Assembly: GCA_905479065.1 (NCBI GenBank)
Contig: CAJQLB010000012.1
Coordinates: 1-64,000, forward strand
Source: an uncultured Flavobacteriaceae bacterium
GTDB taxonomy: Bacteria; Bacteroidota; Bacteroidia; Flavobacteriales; Flavobacteriaceae
Direction of reading: 5' to 3'
DNA length: 64,000 nt
The position numbers were made by a program, and so were the translations under genes. Below, piece after piece: positions 35,549 to 44,091 of the stretch (its first letter is position 1; each line of letters begins with the position of its first letter). The notes below the pieces were generated by a model. That model worked only from the letters and a program-made list of their open reading frames with translations, had not been told where the DNA came from and did not search any database.

Positions 35549-38266
35549 TTATAGTTGTCGATCTCTTTGTCGTCGCTGCTCGTATTTAATGTCTTTTAAA
35601 ATACCACTCTTGATCCCGATAAAAAAGTTCCAAGAACTACGAGTACTAAAAGGAATCCATGAAAAATTAAGTTTCCAACTCAATAAATCACGTTCAAATC
35701 GTAACTGAGTATAAGTAATGCCTTTGTTTTTTAAATCATAACCAGAAGATGCACCAACTGTCCATCGTGGTGATAAATCGACATTTCCTGAAAACATTAA
35801 AGAGTGAGAAGATATTTCATTTTGTCTTGCAGTATTCGTGTAATTAACAGCATAGGCAAGATTTAAATCCCAAGGAACTTTATAATTGTATAATTCACTG
35901 GGTTTTTCTTCGTCTTCGTCTGTAGATGCTGATGTTGTTTCTAATTGACGGTTCGAGAAATCTTGAGGTTTTCCAAATAGATCATCGGCACGACCACCAC
36001 TTTGTATACTTTCTTCCCTTGCACGATTATTTTGAGAATTATTCTTACTTTCTTTACCACCAAACATTTGACTACTCAAAGAGTAATTCAGTGTTAAATT
36101 AGCACTTGTAAGACGAAACAAACTACCGCCATTAGCGATATTGAATTCATTAATTTTTTTATTGTTGTTATCAAGAGCATATGGATCTAAAGTTGCACCA
36201 AAATTAATGCGCATTTTATTATTTAAAAGTTGTGTGCCACCACTCATACGGACAGGACTCCATCCCAGAGAATCTGCTGCGATATTGTATGCTGTTGAAA
36301 AATTTAAATTGTTTAATAAAATTATTTTTTTTGGCTCAGTAGCAGTACTGTCTTTATCTCTTACTTTAGCTTCAAAATTATTACCTAATGACAATCCTAT
36401 TGAACTAGAAAGATTTCTGTTTGGACTGCCAAAAATGGAGTTTTCAAAACGCGTATATTCCACTTCATCACTTGTTAGCCCGTTTGCATCAATGACCTCA
36501 TATGTTTCATAATACTGATCAAATGCAGGCGATATATTATAACTAATAGAGGGACGCATAACATGCCTTATCGCTTGTATTTTTGAATCCTCTCCAAAAT
36601 CAAACATACCGTAAACAGTTGTCCCTAAACTAGCCGATAAATTATAGGTTCTAAACGAGTCAAAATTATTTAAATCTGTCGTAATAACTTCTTGTGTTGC
36701 TTGATCAAAAGTTTTATTAACAGTATTCAGTGTCCAATTTTCTTCGTAAGTTCCACCCGCACTCAAACTTAAATATTTAAATAACTTAAAGTTAGTGGTT
36801 AGTGGTATGCTGTGTTTCATGCCTATTTTCGCATCATCAAACATTTCTTTTTTAAAGAATAAAGAGTCTGTTGTTTGAATTCTGTTTTCGCCACGCACGT
36901 TGTATTGCATATTGATGTTTTGTATCAATCCCTTTTTTGAACCATTTTTAGGTGCAAAGGGATACACACGGCTTACGCTACCTTGAAAGGTGGGCAAGGT
37001 CATGTTGATGACTTGCGTTTGTGTGTTTTGCGAATGCGTTGCTGTCATATTCAAATTAACTTGTGGTTCACCTTGAAAGGTTTTTGAATAAGATATCGAC
37101 GACGACAGCGTGTTATTTAGAAAATTCGAAGCATTAACTTGATTAATTGATTGTTGGTAATAACGACTACTTCCTAAATTGACTGATGCAGAGAACCTTG
37201 AGTTTGGATTTGATTTTGAGTCTTGATTATGTGACCAACGAAGGTTGTAAATAGAACTATTGGCATAATCTGGAAAACCACGCTCACTCGTAATTAAATT
37301 TTCAAATCTAAAACTTAAATTCCCTCTAAATTTATATCGTACAGCATAAGAACTTTGTACTCTCAAACCATAACTGCCATTGGTATAATAATCTCCCGTA
37401 ACCGCCAAATCTGCATAATCACTTATCGCAAAATAATAACCTCCATTTTGAATGTTATATCCTCTTTGGTTATCTTCTCCAAATGAAGGAAAAATAACAC
37501 CCGACGTTTGTTTTTTAGTTAATGGGAAATAGGCAAATGGCAAGCCAATGGGTGTCGGAACATCTGCTATAAACATATTAGTTAGTCCTGTCACTACTTT
37601 TTTTCCTGGAACGACCTTGGCATTGCGCATCAAGAAATAATATTCAGGATTTTCAGGATCGGCAGAGGTTGTAAATTTACCACGATTAATAAAATACACG
37701 GAATCATTTTCTTTTTTTGTCTTTTCAGACTTGATATAACCACCGCTTTGTTCAGTCCGAGAGTTCCAAATAAGTGCTTTTTCCGAATTAAAATTAAATC
37801 TTATTGAGTCTGGTTCAATAACATCAGATCCTTGTTTAAATACGGGTGCCTGAGAATAATTACCTAGAGTGTCTTTTAATCTCCCTGCATACACCTCGTT
37901 ATTTTCATGATTAATGACAATGATTCCGGCGGTAATTTCCATATCCATATACGTAACTTTTGCATTGTTGTAGAGATACGTTTTTTGCTCCGCCCTGTCA
38001 AAAGACACATATTCTGAGGCTGTATATTTAACAAGAGATTCAATCATGCCCTTCTTTTTTGGAACGGTATCTCTTGTAATACTATCGCGTTCTTTTGTTA
38101 GCTTTGAGATACGTTGTAATGAATCTTGAGGTATTTTGAGGGTGTCTACGGTTACGAGAGGTTTTACAGGTTTAGTTCTTTTTGGAATATCCTGTGCAGA
38201 GCAGAACATGTTTATAAACATTGTAAAACTTAAAACGAAAAGAATATGAAAGCTATTTGTTCGCAA
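35549..38266 (-). CDS. LptD-like outer-membrane LPS assembly protein
   Basis: 905 aa. It starts at TTG (38264-38266), with a signal peptide ending at CSAQ near residue 25. No ATG allows a full signal peptide. A short OstA-like N-terminal part (about 80-200) contains KVTYMDMEITAGIIVINHEN. A large beta-barrel follows, with alternating aromatic strands and the segment GLPFAYFPLTKKQTSGVIFPSFGE typical of the Bacteroidota LptD family. The last residues are KSGILKDIKYEQRRQRDRQL. It should insert LPS into the outer leaflet with LptE. It is divergent from the amidase gene. Confidence 0.88.
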   Translation of the reverse strand: MRTNSFHILFVLSFTMFINMFCSAQDIPKRTKPVKPLVTVDTLKIPQDSLQRISKLTKERDSITRDTVPKKKGMIESLVKYTASEYVSFDRAEQKTYLYNNAKVTYMDMEITAGIIVINHENNEVYAGRLKDTLGNYSQAPVFKQGSDVIEPDSIRFNFNSEKALIWNSRTEQSGGYIKSEKTKKENDSVYFINRGKFTTSADPENPEYYFLMRNAKVVPGKKVVTGLTNMFIADVPTPIGLPFAYFPLTKKQTSGVIFPSFGEDNQRGYNIQNGGYYFAISDYADLAVTGDYYTNGSYGLRVQSSYAVRYKFRGNLSFRFENLITSERGFPDYANSSIYNLRWSHNQDSKSNPNSRFSASVNLGSSRYYQQSINQVNASNFLNNTLSSSISYSKTFQGEPQVNLNMTATHSQNTQTQVINMTLPTFQGSVSRVYPFAPKNGSKKGLIQNINMQYNVRGENRIQTTDSLFFKKEMFDDAKIGMKHSIPLTTNFKLFKYLSLSAGGTYEENWTLNTVNKTFDQATQEVITTDLNNFDSFRTYNLSASLGTTVYGMFDFGEDSKIQAIRHVMRPSISYNISPAFDQYYETYEVIDANGLTSDEVEYTRFENSIFGSPNRNLSSSIGLSLGNNFEAKVRDKDSTATEPKKIILLNNLNFSTAYNIAADSLGWSPVRMSGGTQLLNNKMRINFGATLDPYALDNNNKKINEFNIANGGSLFRLTSANLTLNYSLSSQMFGGKESKNNSQNNRAREESIQSGGRADDLFGKPQDFSNRQLETTSASTDEDEEKPSELYNYKVPWDLNLAYAVNYTNTARQNEISSHSLMFSGNVDLSPRWTVGASSGYDLKNKGITYTQLRFERDLLSWKLNFSWIPFSTRSSWNFFIGIKSGILKDIKYEQRRQRDRQL

Positions 38267-38402
38267 CGCTTTTAAATGTATTTTTGTAAATATGGCTCGA
38301 TTATTGAATAGCCAAAACTACATAATTTTTTTTGTGTTTTTTGTGATTAACTGAAATTTATGATTAATAAAACAATCCAATTGTAACGCTATAATTACCA
38401 CT

Positions 38403-39503
38403 ATGCGAACGTCGTTAGTATCCATCTTAGTATCTTTTTTTTTATTGTGTGGTTCTCAAGTCATTTCTCAGTCGAATAAATCTGATTTTGTAGTTGTTCT
38501 TGATGCAGGTCATGGTGGCAAAGATCCAGGAAGGCCTACAAAAGTTGATACAGAGAAAAAAATTGTTTTAGAAATAGTGTTAAAAATAGGCGCTCAATTG
38601 GAAAAAATGGAGGGTATTAAAGTAATCTACACTAGAAAGACAGATGTTTTTGTTGATCTTCATGAACGTGGTGCAATAGCAAATAGGGCAGACGCTGATT
38701 TGTTTGTATCAGTTCATTGCAATGCTCATGATTCTCAGGCTCATGGTGCAGAAACTTGGGTTTTGGGGACAAAAAGAGGTGAGACAAATTTTAATGTGGC
38801 TAAGGCTGAAAATGAAGTCATACTTCTAGAGGATGATTATGAAAGACAATATGAAGGTTATGACCCCAACGCACCAGAATCTATTATCGGTCTTATTTTA
38901 ATGAATGAAGATTATCTTGATCAAAGTATTTTATTAGCAAGTTTTGTTCAAAATAGTTTATCATCAAAACTTAAACGTAAAAATAGAGGTGTAAAGCAAG
39001 CTGGTTTTATTGTGTTACATCAAACTTACATGCCTAGTGTATTAATTGAAACAGGATTTATTACCAACTTAAAAGAAGGAAAATACCTGAGTTCTTATCG
39101 TGGGCAAACTCAAATGGCAAATTCAATTACAGAGGCTATAGTTAAATATAAAAACAGTTTAAATGGTTCAGACCAAGTGATCATTGATGATTCAGAAGTG
39201 ATCACCAAGGTTACTGAAGAGAGTGTCCAAGTCACCTCTAAAATTGTATATAAAGTTCAGATAGCTGCAGGAAAGCGAAAATTAGCACCAAATACATTTA
39301 ATTTTAAAGGTTTGACGGACATCTCCAGAAAGTACGTAAATGGTATTTACAAATACTATCTGGGAGCTACTTCTAATCTTGAGGTGATCAAAACCTTAAA
39401 AATAAAAGCGGTGAATAAAGGGTACACTTCTAGTTTTATTGTGGCTTTTAAAAACGGTGATCAGATATCCTTGAAAGAAGCTGCGAAATACATCCCTAAT
39501 TAA
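38403..39503 (+). CDS. N-acetylmuramoyl-L-alanine amidase (Amidase_3) with C-terminal SPOR-like part
   Basis: 366 aa with a signal peptide cut near VISQ (residue 23). The Amidase_3 domain (about 29-245) has zinc-binding His37 in VLDAGHGGKDPG, a Glu in the KKIVLEIVLKI region, a second His in FVSVHCNAHD and the catalytic Glu in VLIETGFITN. It cleaves the amide between MurNAc and L-Ala in periplasmic peptidoglycan. Residues about 260-366 (VYKVQIAAGKRKL, then YLGATSNLEV) look like a SPOR-type domain for septal murein. It heads a plus-strand operon that runs to 43966. Confidence 0.92.
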   Translation: MRTSLVSILVSFFLLCGSQVISQSNKSDFVVVLDAGHGGKDPGRPTKVDTEKKIVLEIVLKIGAQLEKMEGIKVIYTRKTDVFVDLHERGAIANRADADLFVSVHCNAHDSQAHGAETWVLGTKRGETNFNVAKAENEVILLEDDYERQYEGYDPNAPESIIGLILMNEDYLDQSILLASFVQNSLSSKLKRKNRGVKQAGFIVLHQTYMPSVLIETGFITNLKEGKYLSSYRGQTQMANSITEAIVKYKNSLNGSDQVIIDDSEVITKVTEESVQVTSKIVYKVQIAAGKRKLAPNTFNFKGLTDISRKYVNGIYKYYLGATSNLEVIKTLKIKAVNKGYTSSFIVAFKNGDQISLKEAAKYIPN

Positions 39504-39543
39504 AATTTATTCTTAATTTTGTCATGAACCAAACTATAAAAAT

Positions 39544-40509
39544 TTGAGAATTTCTAGAGAAGTAAAAACTGCGATTTTAGTATTAGCAAGTCTTGTATTG
39601 ATTGTCTTTTTATTTAATTACTTAAAAGGGCAAAATTTGTTAGATTCATCTCGAAAGATTTATGTTATCTATGATAACACTGAAGGATTAACTTCATCTA
39701 ATCCCGTAACTTTAAATGGAAATTCAATTGGAAAAGTTCAAAATATAAGTTTTACCAAAGATGGCTCTGCGAAAATTTTAGTTCAACTTGTCATCGAAAA
39801 TTCTATTGAAATTTCAATTAATAGTAAGGCTGAAATTTACGATACGGGTATCATTGGTGGTAAAGGTGTGCGTATTTTACCTGCTTTTGATGGTGCAGCA
39901 AATATAGAATCTGGTGACATGCTTGGAGGAACAATAAAATTGGGGTTAGTAGATATGTTTGGTAAAACATTAACACCGCTTGAGAAAAAACTAAGTATGA
40001 TTCTTATGAGTGCTGATTCTTTGCTAATTAATATCAATCAAGTATTTGACAACGAAACTAAAGGTAATCTGAAGAAAGGGATTTCTGAGTTATCAACGAC
40101 CATCTCGTCATTTAAGCAAACATCAACAGCCATTAATCAATTAATTGAGGGTAATAAAAATAAATTACAGAATACACTTACTAACGTAGAAGACATATCT
40201 TCTAACCTTTCAGTATTAACAGATTCTATAGCAAAAATTAATTTGTCAACCACGATGAACCAGTTACAAGAAACCATTGGTACCATGAATAATGTTATTA
40301 CTGGTCTAGAAAGTGGGAAAGGCTCCATGGGTAAGTTGCTAAATGATGATGGTTTGTATGACAATCTTGAAGGAGCCACAAAGCAAATAGAAGCATTATT
40401 GTTAGACATGAGATTGAACCCGAAACGCTATGTTCATTTTTCACTTTTTGGAAAAAAGGCTAAAGTCTATGATGCTGATGGAAATGTTGTTAAAGAGCAA
40501 AAAAAATAG
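39544..40509 (+). CDS. mlaD: MlaD/MCE-domain lipid-transport protein
   Basis: 321 aa from TTG at 39544 (MRISREVKTAILVLAS), a start that fits the family; no ATG is near. An N-terminal anchor helix (about 9-26) is followed by the MCE domain (about 37-115, YDNTEGLTSSNPVTLNGNSIGKVQ) and a long helical, Asn/Leu-rich region (about 150-275). MCE proteins form rings that shuttle phospholipid across the periplasm with an MlaFE ABC transporter. The mlaE and mlaF genes are not in this window. It lies 40 bases after the amidase gene and 2 before the next. Confidence 0.9.
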   Translation: MRISREVKTAILVLASLVLIVFLFNYLKGQNLLDSSRKIYVIYDNTEGLTSSNPVTLNGNSIGKVQNISFTKDGSAKILVQLVIENSIEISINSKAEIYDTGIIGGKGVRILPAFDGAANIESGDMLGGTIKLGLVDMFGKTLTPLEKKLSMILMSADSLLININQVFDNETKGNLKKGISELSTTISSFKQTSTAINQLIEGNKNKLQNTLTNVEDISSNLSVLTDSIAKINLSTTMNQLQETIGTMNNVITGLESGKGSMGKLLNDDGLYDNLEGATKQIEALLLDMRLNPKRYVHFSLFGKKAKVYDADGNVVKEQKK

Positions 40510-40511
40510 CA

Positions 40512-41813
40512 ATGACCTACCTGCCTAACATATTATTTTTTTTAATCCTTGCTTCTGGTATCGGTATGTTTGCTTTGAATATACGTAAGCTTAAACGGAA
40601 TATCGGGCTAGGACAAGATGTAGACACCTCCGGTCATCAATCTGAACGGATGAAAAACATGGTCCTTATTGCTTTTGGTCAAAGTAAAATGGTGAGACGG
40701 CCAATAGCAGGGATACTTCATATCATCGTGTATGTCGGATTCGTCATCATTAATATCGAGGTTTTAGAAATTATCATTGATGGCTTGTTTGGAACACACC
40801 GCATCTTTGCTAAGATAGGAAGCATATATGGTATTTTAATTGCATCCTTCGAAATTCTTGCTGTTTTAGTGTTGGTCGCAGTCCTTATTTTTTGGTCAAG
40901 ACGAAATCTATTGAAATTAAACCGTTTTTGGAAAAAAGAGATGACGGGTTGGCCAAAAAACGACGCCAACTACATTTTATACTTTGAAATAGTCTTGATG
41001 TCTTTATTTCTATTGATGAATGCCACTGATACATCTTTCCAAGCAATGAATACTGGTAATGTTATCAGTCAATTTATAGCTCCATGGTTTGAGAACATGT
41101 CTGAATCAAGTATTCATTTTATTGAACGTTCAGCATGGTGGTTGCACATTATAGGCATATTGATTTTTTTAAATTACCTCTATTTTTCTAAGCATTTACA
41201 CATTTTGTTAGCGTTTCCAAATACCTATTACGGCAGTGTTAACCCAAAAGGACAATTAGACAATATCGATGCTGTGACGAAAGAAGTTCAAATGATGTTA
41301 GACCCTAATGTTGATCCATTTGCAGTGCCTGAAAATGATGACGAGGTTCCTGCAAAGTTTGGTGCAAGTGATGTGCAAGACTTAAATTGGTTACAACTTT
41401 TAAATGCTTACACATGTACCGAGTGTGGTAGATGCACGGATGAATGTCCAGCAAACAAGACTGGGAAAAAGTTGTCTCCGAGAAAAGTTATGATGGATAC
41501 CAGAGATCGTATTGAGGAAGTAGGTAAAAATATGGATCAAAATAAAGGAGAATTCAAATCTGATAACAAACAATTACTAGATGACTACATCACAAGAGAA
41601 GAAATTTGGGCTTGTACGTCTTGTAATGCTTGTGTTGAAGCTTGTCCTGTAAGTATTAATCCGCTGTCAATAATATTAGACATGAGGCGTTATCTTGTCA
41701 TGGAACAGTCAGCTGCTCCAACAGATTTGAATAACATGATGACTAATATCGAAAATAATGGGGCGCCTTGGCCATATAACCAAATGGATCGATTAAATTG
41801 GAAAAACGACTAA
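40512..41813 (+). CDS. Membrane protein with two 4Fe-4S clusters (heterodisulfide-reductase-like)
   Basis: 433 aa. The N-terminal half has about five membrane helices (about 3-20, 65-90, 100-125, 150-168, 208-226) with His residues that could ligate heme, like NarI/HdrE subunits. The cytosolic C-terminal half has two ferredoxin motifs, CTECGRCTDECP starting at Cys302 and CTSCNACVEACP at Cys368. The layout fits an electron carrier between quinone and a soluble partner. The CCG-domain protein at 42636 is the likely partner, since together they resemble a split HdrD or GlpC. The substrate is unknown. Confidence 0.88.
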   Translation: MTYLPNILFFLILASGIGMFALNIRKLKRNIGLGQDVDTSGHQSERMKNMVLIAFGQSKMVRRPIAGILHIIVYVGFVIINIEVLEIIIDGLFGTHRIFAKIGSIYGILIASFEILAVLVLVAVLIFWSRRNLLKLNRFWKKEMTGWPKNDANYILYFEIVLMSLFLLMNATDTSFQAMNTGNVISQFIAPWFENMSESSIHFIERSAWWLHIIGILIFLNYLYFSKHLHILLAFPNTYYGSVNPKGQLDNIDAVTKEVQMMLDPNVDPFAVPENDDEVPAKFGASDVQDLNWLQLLNAYTCTECGRCTDECPANKTGKKLSPRKVMMDTRDRIEEVGKNMDQNKGEFKSDNKQLLDDYITREEIWACTSCNACVEACPVSINPLSIILDMRRYLVMEQSAAPTDLNNMMTNIENNGAPWPYNQMDRLNWKND

Positions 41814-42169
41814 AACATATATCTAAATTAAAGATAACAGGGTTCCTTGCGGTATTTTGTTTGATAGGTAATATATACGTTTTAAATGCACAAATAGGCT
41901 ACCAAAAAGATTCCTTACAGATTAAGGTTTATGCCGAATATCAATATGTAAATCAACAATTAAAAGCCATAGAAATCACAAGAATATTTTGTGATTACTG
42001 TAGTGAATCACAGCTTGAAAAAATTAAGAAAGAAGCGTCTCGATTAGCCTACCTTTCAAGACATCGTAACAAACCGTCAAAAAGCAACGAGACCAAAAAG
42101 CTTGCCATGTATATTAGAGTGTCAAAAAAAGATTTTGCCGCTATCAAACAACAAGAAATTAATAATTAA
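41798..42169 (+). CDS. Small exported protein of unknown function
   Basis: 123 aa from a TTG at 41798, overlapping the end of the membrane Fe-S gene by 16 bases. No internal ATG precedes the signal peptide, so TTG (or another rare start) is required. A signal peptide (LKITGFLAVFCLIGNIYVLNAQ) is cut near residue 32. The mature part is charged, with a CDYC pair near 66-69 and Lys-rich helices. I know no family. Its place between two Fe-S genes suggests a link to them, but that is inference. Confidence 0.6.
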   Translation: MEKRLKHISKLKITGFLAVFCLIGNIYVLNAQIGYQKDSLQIKVYAEYQYVNQQLKAIEITRIFCDYCSESQLEKIKKEASRLAYLSRHRNKPSKSNETKKLAMYIRVSKKDFAAIKQQEINN

Positions 42170-42179
42170 ATAATTATCT

Positions 42180-42626
42180 ATGAGTTTAGAATCTGAAAAT
42201 GATCTATTAAAAGAAATTACAGACAATGGCGCTAATATTAGCCCAATTTTACCAGAAAATATAAAAAATTATCTTATCGACATAGATGGAACCATTGGTG
42301 AAGATATACCAAATGAAGAGCCAGAACGAATGCTAACGGCAGAAGTATATCCAGATGCTCTAGCCACATGCAACAAGTGGTATAGCGAAGGACATCGAAT
42401 CTGTTTTTTTACTTCAAGAACTGAAGCTCAAAGAGCTTACACAGAACAGTGGTTAAAAAAACATGGATTTAATTATCATAGTCTACTGATGGGCAAACCT
42501 AGAGGTGGAAATTATCACTGGATTGACAATCATATTGTAAAAGCGACAAGATACAAAGGTAAATTCACTGATTTAATAGAAAAACAGGTGGCCATTGAAG
42601 TTTTTGATGATGGTCAACATGAGTAA
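42180..42626 (+). CDS. HAD-like phosphatase-fold protein
   Basis: 148 aa. HAD motif I is YLIDIDGTIGED with Asp34 and Asp36; motif II is CFFTSRTEA near 80; a later GNYHWIDNHI may supply motif III/IV acids. There is no cap domain, as in small magnesium-dependent phosphatases or polynucleotide-kinase-like phosphatases. As I recall, relatives are sometimes labelled phosphoheptose isomerase, which the sequence does not support. It lies 10 bases after the small exported protein gene and 9 before the CCG gene. Confidence 0.75.
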   Translation: MSLESENDLLKEITDNGANISPILPENIKNYLIDIDGTIGEDIPNEEPERMLTAEVYPDALATCNKWYSEGHRICFFTSRTEAQRAYTEQWLKKHGFNYHSLLMGKPRGGNYHWIDNHIVKATRYKGKFTDLIEKQVAIEVFDDGQHE

Positions 42627-42635
42627 TTTAATAGT

Positions 42636-43427
42636 ATGGATACAGAATTAAAAGTGCCAACCATGGCAGAATATATGGCCCAAGGAAAGTTACCTGAGGT
42701 ATTGTTTTGGGTTGGTTGTGCAGGAAGTTTTGATGACAGAGCAAAAAAAATAACTAAGGCATTTGTCAGAATTTTAAACAATGCAAATGTTGATTTTGCA
42801 GTTTTAGGAACTGAAGAAAGTTGCACAGGTGACCCTGCAAAGCGATCAGGTAATGAGTTTCTATTTCAAATGCAAGCAGTGAGCAACATTGAAGTATTAA
42901 ATGCCTATGATATTAAAAAAATTGTAACGGCGTGTCCACATTGTTTTAATACGCTTAAAAATGAATATCCGTCTCTTGGTGGTCATTATGAGGTCGTACA
43001 TCATACACAATTTTTAAAAAGTCTTTTAGATGATGGCAGATTATCCATTGAAGGAGGGAAGTTCAAAGGGAAGCGGATTACCTTTCATGATCCCTGCTAT
43101 TTGGGTCGCGCTAATAACGTTTACGAGGCCCCAAGAGATTTAATAAGGAAGCTGGATGCAGAATTACTGGAAATGAAAAGTTGTAAGAGCAGAGGCTTAT
43201 GTTGCGGTGCAGGAGGTGCTCAAATGTTTAAAGAACCAGAGAAGGGGAATAAGGATGTCAATGTCGAGCGTACTGAACAGGCCCTTGAAATCAAACCTCA
43301 GATCATCGCTGCTGGCTGCCCATTTTGCAATACCATGATGACAGATGGTGTTAAAGCTAAAGACAAAGAAAGTGAAGTGGACGTTATGGATATTGCAGAA
43401 TTAATTGCAAATGCACAAGACTTATAA
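42636..43427 (+). CDS. CCG-domain (HdrB-like) Fe-S protein
   Basis: 263 aa with two cysteine-rich CCG domains. The first has GCAGSFDD near 27, TEESCTGDPA and TACPHCFNTLKNEYP. The second has HDPCYLGRANNVYEAPRDL, GLCCGAGGAQMF near 187 and AAGCPFCNTMMTDG. In heterodisulfide reductase subunit B and relatives these bind unusual non-cubane Fe-S clusters and take electrons from a (4Fe-4S)2 protein. The partner here is probably the product at 40512, three genes upstream in the same operon. The physiological substrate is not known. Confidence 0.88.
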   Translation: MDTELKVPTMAEYMAQGKLPEVLFWVGCAGSFDDRAKKITKAFVRILNNANVDFAVLGTEESCTGDPAKRSGNEFLFQMQAVSNIEVLNAYDIKKIVTACPHCFNTLKNEYPSLGGHYEVVHHTQFLKSLLDDGRLSIEGGKFKGKRITFHDPCYLGRANNVYEAPRDLIRKLDAELLEMKSCKSRGLCCGAGGAQMFKEPEKGNKDVNVERTEQALEIKPQIIAAGCPFCNTMMTDGVKAKDKESEVDVMDIAELIANAQDL

Positions 43428-43480
43428 CAACCTAAAAAACCATTTAATAAAATCAGTTTAGAAAATAATACATAGTTCCA

Positions 43481-43966
43481 ATGTTAGTAGATTTTAAAAC
43501 ATTACCTGAAACATCCCGTGTTTGGATATACCAAGCCAACCGCTCTTTTACTGACAGTGAATTAGATGAAGTTAGCACTAAACTGAAAGTGTTTATTGAA
43601 AGTTGGACAGCACATGGAAGTGATCTGCAATCTGGTTATGAAATTAGATATAAACGTTTTATAGTCATTGCTTTGAATCAAAACTTGAATATAGCAACGG
43701 GTTGTTCTATTGATGCGTCTGTTCATTTTATCCAACAATTAGAGAAAGATTATCAGGTTGATTTGATGGATAAGATGAATGTTTCTTATAAGCAGGGAGC
43801 TTTTATAGCTTACAAGTCTTTGATAGATTTTAAAAAAATGGCCAAGCAGCGTGCCATATCTAAAAACACCATTGTTTTTAATAACCTTGTCGCGAACAAG
43901 GCTGAATATCTAGAAAATTGGGAAGTGCCAGTAAGTGAAAGTTGGCATTCACGTTTTATCAGTTAA
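43481..43966 (+). CDS. 161-aa cytoplasmic protein of unknown function
   Basis: A soluble alpha/beta protein with the segments RVWIYQANRSFTDSELDEV, TAHGSDLQSGYEIRYKRFIVIAL and TGCSIDASVHFIQQLEKDY. As I recall, flavobacterial relatives are labelled ABC transporter ATPase. There is no Walker A, Walker B or signature motif, so that name is not supported by the sequence. It closes the amidase-MlaD-Fe-S operon, 53 bases after the CCG gene, which may explain the label by context. Confidence 0.7.
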   Translation: MLVDFKTLPETSRVWIYQANRSFTDSELDEVSTKLKVFIESWTAHGSDLQSGYEIRYKRFIVIALNQNLNIATGCSIDASVHFIQQLEKDYQVDLMDKMNVSYKQGAFIAYKSLIDFKKMAKQRAISKNTIVFNNLVANKAEYLENWEVPVSESWHSRFIS

Positions 43967-44091
43967 TTTGAAGCTTCTTTGAATCTTAAAATTGTGATAA
44001 ATCTATCACAAAATGATGTTAGCTTCTAGTTAATTATATTAATTTGGAATGTGTTATTTAATTATCATTCTTATCAATTTTAATATTGTTT

